Positions 6,737-9,605 of a stretch of DNA of 9,605 nucleotides are shown here, piece after piece. Position numbers and translations under genes: made by a program. Position 1 is the stretch's first letter; the number at the start of each line of letters is the position of its first letter. Source of the stretch: Marinilabiliaceae bacterium UBA5213. Its GTDB lineage: Bacteria; Bacteroidota; Bacteroidia; Bacteroidales; Marinilabiliaceae. Below the pieces are notes generated by a model. That model was not told the DNA's origin. It did no database searches and was given only the letters and a program-made list of their open reading frames with translations. The stretch spans positions 1 to 9,605 of the forward strand of contig DHVH01000319.1 in NCBI GenBank assembly GCA_002412555.1, in the 5' to 3' direction.

Positions 6737-8557
6737 TTATTTTTTTGCGTCTTCAATTTCTTTGTACCATTTCTGTAAAACAAAAAACGCCTTCTTGGGA
6801 ATGGCCTGATCAGAATATAGCCCCTTACGGTTAAAGCCATCCTTTACTACTGGGAGGGGTCTTCGAGGTGAGCGAAAATCCATTAGCACCCAAGGAGTGA
6901 CACCGGCCAAACCATCCATGCGCTGCAACATCTGAATGGATCGTTCGTATAAGTTTGCTTGATACTCCTCGGACCAGCGCTGATTCACGTCTGCATGGTA
7001 ACCCTGCAATGCACCGGCTCCCATTTCACTAATGAATACAGGCTTATCATGTTTGAAAGACCAATTGGTCTTGTCAATCAACTCTGGTTGGCCCACATAC
7101 CATCCAATATACTGGTTAAAACTGAGCACATCCAGATAGTTGGCCAATGGATCATCAATGGTCCGCATATTATCTCCCAAATTTTGAACTTCCATTGCCA
7201 TGGCCACCAAACGGGTTGGGTCTAGCCGCTTGGTGTCTTCGGCAAGCGTTTTCAGAAAATGATTGCGTGCATCAGATACAGGAGTTTCATTGGAGATGGA
7301 CCAGATAATAATATTTGTCCGGTTCTTGTCCCGGGATATCATCTCCTCCAGTTGATTGCGCGCATTCTGAAGCGTCGCCTCATTGTTCCAGTGTATGGTC
7401 CAATACACAGGAATCTCTGACCACACAAGCAAACCCATCCGTTCTGCCTCCTTTACCATGGTTTCGTTATGCGGATAATGAGCCAGGCGCACAAAATTGC
7501 AACCCAAATCTTTCGCCATACCTAACAGATTTTGCGCATCTGCCTTAGACCAGGCACGGCCTGAACGGAAAGGAGCTTCTTCATGGATGCTTATCCCACG
7601 TGAAAACAATTCCTCCCCATTCAACAAAATCTTCTTTCCCTTTGTCTCTATTGTTCTGAAACCTATTTGATCCTTAAGATCATCGGTTTCTGCCATAATG
7701 CTAATATCGTATAGTTTGGGATTGGCCGGAGACCAGCGAACAGGCCTGGCCTTAAACGAAAATGAAGCATATCCATTTTCATCGGTATTAACAGCATGCC
7801 GCATCTTCAATTCTGGGATACTGATTTCTACTTTTTGAGCTGCCTTTGATCCATCCAACTGTATCCATCCCGATATATTGGAGGGATTAGCAGGATCCAG
7901 CTGGATAAAATAATCCCGCACAAATGTTTCTGGAACTTCAAGAACATGAACCGAACGCGTTATTCCTCCATAATTAAACCAATCCGTATTGTCTGTAGGA
8001 ACAGCTTCAGGAAAACGTCTGTTGTCAACTTTAAGCATTAATGTGTTCTCACCATCCTTTAGGTCTTTGGTTATTTCAAAGTTAAACGAAGTAAAACCAC
8101 CTTCATGCATCCCTAATTCCCGAGTGTTTAAAAACACATTTGTCTGGTAATTAACTGCGCCAAAATAAACAAAGTAGCGTTTGTCTGCTTCAACCGTACT
8201 GGTAAACTTCTGTCGGTACCATATATTCCCTTCATACCAAAAGAGTTTATCATCCTGAGTATTCCAGTCCCCTGGTACTTTCAAAGTTTTTTCGAGGTCG
8301 AAATTGTATTCATAATCATCACCCGGGGCTTCATTTTTTTGATCCATCCAGTAACCATTTTGAGAATGCCTGTGTTTTCTATAGTTATAATAACCATTTT
8401 CATAGGGGTCTACCAAATATCTCCATTGCCCATCCAACAACTGCGTAGTTCTGGCATCCAGATTCTGGATTAAAGGATGTAAGCCCTTATTTTTAGAGGC
8501 AAACAGACTCGTGACACCAACAACTAACAATAAATACAGAATTAAAAATTTTTTCAT
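6737..8557 (-). CDS. GH2 glycoside hydrolase, probable beta-glucuronidase-like exo-enzyme
   Basis: The protein has 606 residues, the length of compact GH2 enzymes such as beta-glucuronidase. A Sec signal peptide spans 1-20 (cleavage near LFA-S) with no lipobox Cys, so it is probably periplasmic. The jelly-roll sugar-binding domain spans about 35-208, the Ig-like domain about 210-303 and the TIM barrel about 305-600. The acid/base is E424 in WSISNE (419-424) and the nucleophile is E511 in FISEMG (508-513). Compared from memory with E. coli GUS, D192 (in DWFNY) aligns with Asp163, and N576 and K578 (NRKG) align with Asn566/Lys568, the pair that contacts the glucuronate carboxylate. K572 replaces Arg562. 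The active-site loop between about 382 and 405 is short, as in the no-loop GUS class. Beta-galactosidase or beta-galacturonidase specificity remains possible. It lies 42 bp after the upstream glycan-binding-type gene, in the same operon. Confidence 0.85.
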   Translation of the reverse strand: MKKFLILYLLLVVGVTSLFASKNKGLHPLIQNLDARTTQLLDGQWRYLVDPYENGYYNYRKHRHSQNGYWMDQKNEAPGDDYEYNFDLEKTLKVPGDWNTQDDKLFWYEGNIWYRQKFTSTVEADKRYFVYFGAVNYQTNVFLNTRELGMHEGGFTSFNFEITKDLKDGENTLMLKVDNRRFPEAVPTDNTDWFNYGGITRSVHVLEVPETFVRDYFIQLDPANPSNISGWIQLDGSKAAQKVEISIPELKMRHAVNTDENGYASFSFKARPVRWSPANPKLYDISIMAETDDLKDQIGFRTIETKGKKILLNGEELFSRGISIHEEAPFRSGRAWSKADAQNLLGMAKDLGCNFVRLAHYPHNETMVKEAERMGLLVWSEIPVYWTIHWNNEATLQNARNQLEEMISRDKNRTNIIIWSISNETPVSDARNHFLKTLAEDTKRLDPTRLVAMAMEVQNLGDNMRTIDDPLANYLDVLSFNQYIGWYVGQPELIDKTNWSFKHDKPVFISEMGAGALQGYHADVNQRWSEEYQANLYERSIQMLQRMDGLAGVTPWVLMDFRSPRRPLPVVKDGFNRKGLYSDQAIPKKAFFVLQKWYKEIEDAKK

Positions 8558-8599
8558 AACAAATGCATACTTTTAATAAATAGTATTAATAAGAAACCA

Positions 8600-9605
8600 T
8601 CACAACAACTCAATGTCGTCAAAGAAAAAGATACCCGGGTTGGATGTAGTCCCTTTGGGAAATTGTCCGCCAAACTGAATTACCCAGGTATCAAAATCAA
8701 CCTGGTTAGCCTGATCAGCAAAATCGAAAGTAACTTCCACCCATTTACCAAAATCAGAAGATTGAATGGTAATGGTTTGTGAAGGTTGCGCCTGATTGGC
8801 ATTTTGGCTGTTTCTCAAACGCATCTCAACCGTAGGGTTGAGATTAACTTCCGCATAATTGTTGTAAGTAGGGAAATATACTTTCATCCGGAATTGGTGA
8901 CGTGTAGACAGATCAAACTTGTAGCCCTTCCGAATACGCAATTGTTCATCATAACCGATTCCTCTTACAAAACGACCCACCGAATCGGATGGATTAATAG
9001 CATCTTCACGCGGATTAGGCACTACAGAGAACGATGGCATCCCCATCCAGCCTTGCTGCAAGGCATCGAAATAGGTGAATACAACCGATTTAGCAAGGCT
9101 TTCAAAATTTTCATTGATATTTTCAACCTTTGGTTGAGGAGGCGTTACAGGTTCTTCAGACTCCAGCGGTGTGCCCTTAGGGACTAAAATGTAATGGTCT
9201 TCCCACCTGGCATTGCCACGCGACACAGGAGCGGTTTCCAAGTGAACTACCCGCAAATAATTATCACTAATTGAATCGATCCGGTATTCGATATCGGATG
9301 GAGAATTACCCCTGTAGAAAAACATAAAGGCACCTCCGGTAAGTTTGAGGTAATTCACTTCCCTTTCTATGTTGTTCGCAACTTCTGTACGCTTAATAAT
9401 GGACCAACGCTGAGGATTTTCTGCTGGTGTATAACCAACTAAAAAATCGCCTACCGGAGAAGGCGCTACCGATGTGACGGTTCCCATCTGGCGCAACTGC
9501 TCGATACGGTACTGCGGAATGCCATCGATGGTACCGCCGTGCGACAAAGAATATCCTTTGTTATCATAACGGCATTCAGCTCCTATCAGCTTAAAATTAA
9601 TTTCA
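8600..9605 (-). CDS. Partial PUL-associated secreted protein with C-terminal jelly-roll, possible surface glycan-binding protein
   Basis: The frame is open from the right edge of the window to the TGA at 8600-8602 and gives 334 visible residues; the true start lies outside. The only nearby start candidate at the left of the visible part is a TTG at 9545-9547, and coding sequence continues upstream of it, so it is not the start. Visible residues about 62-145 look like a small beta-barrel, lipocalin-like segment with alternating strands (FMFFYRGN, YRIDSIS, HYILVPKG). A Pro/Glu-rich linker follows (about 145-163). The C-terminal region (about 165-334) resembles the carbohydrate-binding jelly-rolls found in Bacteroidota PUL proteins: an FES opening, VVPNPREDAINPSDSVGRF (194-212), the strand KWVEVTFDF (287-295) and the closing FFFDDIELL (326-334). 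No catalytic residues are recognisable. Its position as the first visible PUL gene before three glycoside hydrolases fits a SusE/F-like or other surface glycan-binding role, but I cannot name a family with certainty. Confidence 0.75.
   Translation of the reverse strand, partial: EINFKLIGAECRYDNKGYSLSHGGTIDGIPQYRIEQLRQMGTVTSVAPSPVGDFLVGYTPAENPQRWSIIKRTEVANNIEREVNYLKLTGGAFMFFYRGNSPSDIEYRIDSISDNYLRVVHLETAPVSRGNARWEDHYILVPKGTPLESEEPVTPPQPKVENINENFESLAKSVVFTYFDALQQGWMGMPSFSVVPNPREDAINPSDSVGRFVRGIGYDEQLRIRKGYKFDLSTRHQFRMKVYFPTYNNYAEVNLNPTVEMRLRNSQNANQAQPSQTITIQSSDFGKWVEVTFDFADQANQVDFDTWVIQFGGQFPKGTTSNPGIFFFDDIELL

Noticed and set aside
8786..9187. 133-codon plus-strand open frame opposite the right-edge gene
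   Set aside because: It is antisense to the glycan-binding-type gene, rich in Arg, Ile and His, with no recognisable motif or independent context.
9545..9547. TTG as the start codon of the right-edge minus-strand gene
   Set aside because: The reading frame continues open and protein-like to the window edge, so the gene is truncated by the window rather than starting at this TTG.

Overview
The window looks like a Bacteroidota chromosome. One gene carries a C-terminal type IX secretion (T9SS) sorting domain. The carbohydrate enzymes are arranged like a polysaccharide utilization locus (PUL), and the genes lack strong Shine-Dalgarno sequences. A marine or anaerobic member of Marinilabiliales or a related order would fit, but that is a guess.

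Layout. From 1 to about 1750, on the plus strand, lies a compact housekeeping operon: the 3' part of clpS (N-degron adaptor of the ClpAP-type protease), a short membrane NfeD protein, and floA (flotillin-like membrane scaffold). The gaps are 4 and 5 bp, and a strong hairpin terminator at 1714-1748 ends the operon. From 1806 to the right edge, everything is on the minus strand and is one carbohydrate-degradation locus. Read in the direction of transcription it contains: a partial secreted or surface glycan-binding-type protein (8600 to beyond 9605), a GH2 exo-enzyme with beta-glucuronidase-like active-site residues (6737-8557), a GH3 beta-glucosidase lipoprotein of the BglX type (4346-6607), and a multidomain GH128 endo-beta-1,3-glucanase with CBM6, Ig-like, F5/8-type (CBM32-like) and T9SS domains (1806-4040). 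The two blocks converge at 1696-1805.

How the genes may work together (inference). GH128 would be exported through T9SS and cut a beta-1,3-glucan outside the cell. The partial protein at the right edge would help bind glycan at the surface; SusC/SusD-type transporter genes, if present, would lie beyond the right edge. In the periplasm the GH3 enzyme would release glucose from oligosaccharides. The GH2 enzyme would remove a terminal beta-linked sugar, possibly glucuronic acid. A glucuronidase-like GH2 beside GH128 and GH3 suggests a target more decorated than plain laminarin or curdlan. A terminator-like hairpin between GH3 and GH128, followed by a leader with a 13-bp direct repeat, suggests that GH128 is at least partly a separate transcription unit.

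I see no mobile element, CRISPR array, tRNA or rRNA in the window. No clearly undescribed system is present; the most interesting part is the enzyme combination of the PUL.
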